From: CAIZIN01 sp964483025
Lineage (GTDB): Bacteria; Patescibacteriota; Minisyncoccia; Phycocordibacterales; CAIZIN01
Reading direction: 5' to 3'
DNA: 27,609 nt
NCBI GenBank assembly: GCA_964483025.1
Contig: CAYZZT010000005.1
Coordinates: 1-27,609, forward strand
Positions within the stretch are counted from its first letter, which is position 1. The number at the start of each line of letters is the position of its first letter. The notes beneath the pieces were generated by a model. That model had not been told where the DNA came from and made no database searches. It saw only the letters and a list, made by a program, of their open reading frames with translations. Positions 26,392 through 27,609 of this stretch are shown piece by piece. The position numbers were made by a program, and so were the translations under genes.

Positions 26392-27329
26392 ATTTTTCCT
26401 CCTTTCCACAAGGCAATTGCCTCAGCAATTGGATTTGATCCCCCCGCAAGTTCAATTTTGGAGTGGGTCATGCGACCTTCTTGAGTTTGAACAATCTCGA
26501 TGGCCTTGCGAGCAGCTTCATCAGCTGGAAGACCAGCAGTTTTGAGCATTTCTGCAACCTGAGCAATTCGATCTGATGTTCCACCTTCACCGAGCATGTC
26601 GTTTGCCTGAGATTTTGTTTTTGATCTCTCAAGCTTTGCGCTTTGTTCAACTTTTTTAATTTCTAGATCAGCATAGTCTGCCTTTGCAATGTCGAGACCG
26701 GTAACCTCAATGCAATCATATTGATTGTCAACAGCTATCTTTACTTCCTCCGCGACTATACTCTTGTCAGCAATAAATTCTTCTGCCGACATATTTGCAC
26801 CGCGTGTACGGATTTCATCTACTGCCTTGGTTCGGAGGGCGATACTGATTGCTTCTGGGTTGTTAGAAAGGAACTCAAGCGGATCCTTGATTTTAAATTT
26901 CAGTACGACTTTTGCTCGAAGCTCAACTCTTTCTCCTTTTCCAGGTTTAACTCCAGTAAAAAAAGTAAAGCCATCCTTACCTGCCTCCTTTTCTGGATCT
27001 GGAATTTGCCAAACGTATTCACGAAGGTCGACTAGAATGTGGTCAGTAATGAACGGAATTGTTATGTTCCAACCCTCACTAAACAAGACATTTTGTCTTT
27101 TACCAAATAGTTTAAGTACCGCTACATGGTTTATTGGTACGGTAAACGATCCTTTCAACAAGATGCCGAATATGATCAGAGTGATTGCAATAACTCCAAA
27201 GGCACCTAATCCAGAAGGAAGGGCAATTACGAAGCCGATTGAGAGTGATAAAATAATACTGATAGCTATAGATCTTATTAGACTAATTTTCATCTTTTGT
27301 TCTTTCTTGGTGAGTTTTTCAAACAACAT
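26388..27329 (-). CDS. SPFH/band-7 (stomatin/prohibitin-like) protein
   Basis: 313 aa. Two closely spaced N-terminal hydrophobic segments (about 17-38 and 41-60) precede the SPFH domain (about 65-235). It shows VPINHVAVLKLFGKRQNVLF, GWNITIPFITDHILVDLREY, VELRAKVVLKFKIKDPLEFL, IRTRGANMSAEEFIADKS and CIEVTGLDIAKADYADLEIK. A short helical region rich in Ala, Lys and Glu follows, shorter than the coiled coil of flotillins. SPFH proteins form ring- or cage-like membrane scaffolds. An alternative start is the ATG at 27293 (MKISLIRS). The gene is more GC-rich than the rest of the window. It is transcribed from the minus-strand TGA-TATAAT box near 27372, with a leader of about 35 bases. Confidence 0.88.
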   Translation of the reverse strand: MLFEKLTKKEQKMKISLIRSIAISIILSLSIGFVIALPSGLGAFGVIAITLIIFGILLKGSFTVPINHVAVLKLFGKRQNVLFSEGWNITIPFITDHILVDLREYVWQIPDPEKEAGKDGFTFFTGVKPGKGERVELRAKVVLKFKIKDPLEFLSNNPEAISIALRTKAVDEIRTRGANMSAEEFIADKSIVAEEVKIAVDNQYDCIEVTGLDIAKADYADLEIKKVEQSAKLERSKTKSQANDMLGEGGTSDRIAQVAEMLKTAGLPADEAARKAIEIVQTQEGRMTHSKIELAGGSNPIAEAIALWKGGKI

Positions 27330-27371
27330 AGGCCAATCTACACTCGTAGAAGCCTGCTTAATCCACTTTGT

Positions 27372-27380
27372 ATTATATCA
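27372..27380 (-). promoter_or_regulatory. Extended -10 of the SPFH unit
   Basis: TGA-TATAAT on the minus strand (TATAAT = complement of 27372-27377), 42 bases before the first ATG. Unlike most promoters here it leaves a real 5' leader. Confidence 0.65.
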
Positions 27381-27420
27381 TAAAATGGGGGGAAATGCAA
27401 GTTTTTGAAAAGGAGAAAAA

Positions 27421-27443
27421 TTCTGGAGGTTAAACCTCCAGAA
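27421..27443. repeat. TTCTGGAGGTTAAACCTCCAGAA palindrome, copy 3
   Basis: Perfect palindrome TTCTGGAGGTT / AACCTCCAGAA. Same element as 651-673 and 16804-16828. Each arm carries GGAGG or its complement. Confidence 0.85.
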
Positions 27444-27450
27444 TGTGTGC

Positions 27451-27609
27451 GGAGAGGAGTCTTGGTAATTACATGAATGGTAAAGGTTTCGTATTTAATT
27501 AATCCGGAGAGGAGTCTTGACCTCGACTAAAAATTTTCCGTCGAAAATTTTTGTCTGGTCACCAGCTCGCTCCCAAGCAAGCTTGCTTGGGTCCCGCTCC
27601 GCTGTTCAA
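27451..27609. repeat. Direct repeats and palindromes at the window end
   Basis: GGAGAGGAGTCTTG occurs at 27451-27464 and 27506-27519. AAAAATTTTC-CGTC-GAAAATTTTT (27529-27552) and the perfect 20-base palindrome CCCAAGCAAGCTTGCTTGGG (27572-27591) follow, flanked by GCTCGCT and TCCCGCTCCGC. This is the start of another nested palindrome island cut by the window edge. No gene seen. Confidence 0.75.

Overview
The window looks like a piece of a Patescibacteria (CPR), probably Parcubacteria-type, genome. The evidence is AT-rich coding DNA with the standard code (TGA is used as a stop), very compact housekeeping genes, small TrbC/VirB2-like pilins of the T4SS_pilin type, FtsIEL-type prepilins with long leaders, a long basic bS21, and many short proteins without wide homologues. 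It is a scaffold: exactly 100 N at 2380-2479 mark a join. No phage, CRISPR array, transposase, rRNA or tRNA was seen.

Layout. 1-2377: end of a Cys-rich secreted or surface protein, a minus-strand small-ORF unit, a small exported protein and a HAD phosphatase. 2480-3420 (minus): thioredoxin reductase cut by the gap. 3930-7222 (minus): division and translation cluster rpsU-ybeY-ftsA-ftsZ. 7223-8109: a gene-poor island of nested palindromes, with one possible tiny ORF. 8110-10084 (minus): a HisRS-like protein lacking the expected catalytic arginines, then signal peptidase I. 10366-10953: pth. 11194-12941 (minus): two small unknown proteins and a four-repeat S1 protein. 13425-14706 and 16899-18360: two copies of a cassette made of a 62-aa membrane protein plus a prepilin with InlB-like C-terminal repeats. 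Between them lie an MBL-fold protein, a 35-aa peptide unit and two unknown small proteins. 18506-20998: gyrA. 21336-25549: methyltransferase, membrane-anchored solute-binding protein and six small two-helix pilin-like proteins. 25756-27329 (minus): an SPFH protein and a membrane partner in more GC-rich DNA.

Two themes run through the window. First, initiation looks largely independent of Shine-Dalgarno sequences. At least eight plus-strand genes have a TATAAT-like -10 box, usually of the TGn extended type, 6-10 nt before the ATG, which implies leaderless mRNAs. Downstream genes often follow their neighbour as TAA-N-ATG or ATGA. Second, nearly every intergenic space is filled with modular palindromes. 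Hairpins sit in the loops of other hairpins, GAGTAC/GTACTC recurs in the loops, and some elements supply stop codons or lie inside the cleaved leader of the prepilins. This palindrome system, the prepilin cassettes and the pilin array are the best candidates for undescribed biology here. All function calls are from reading the sequence by eye; no database search was run.
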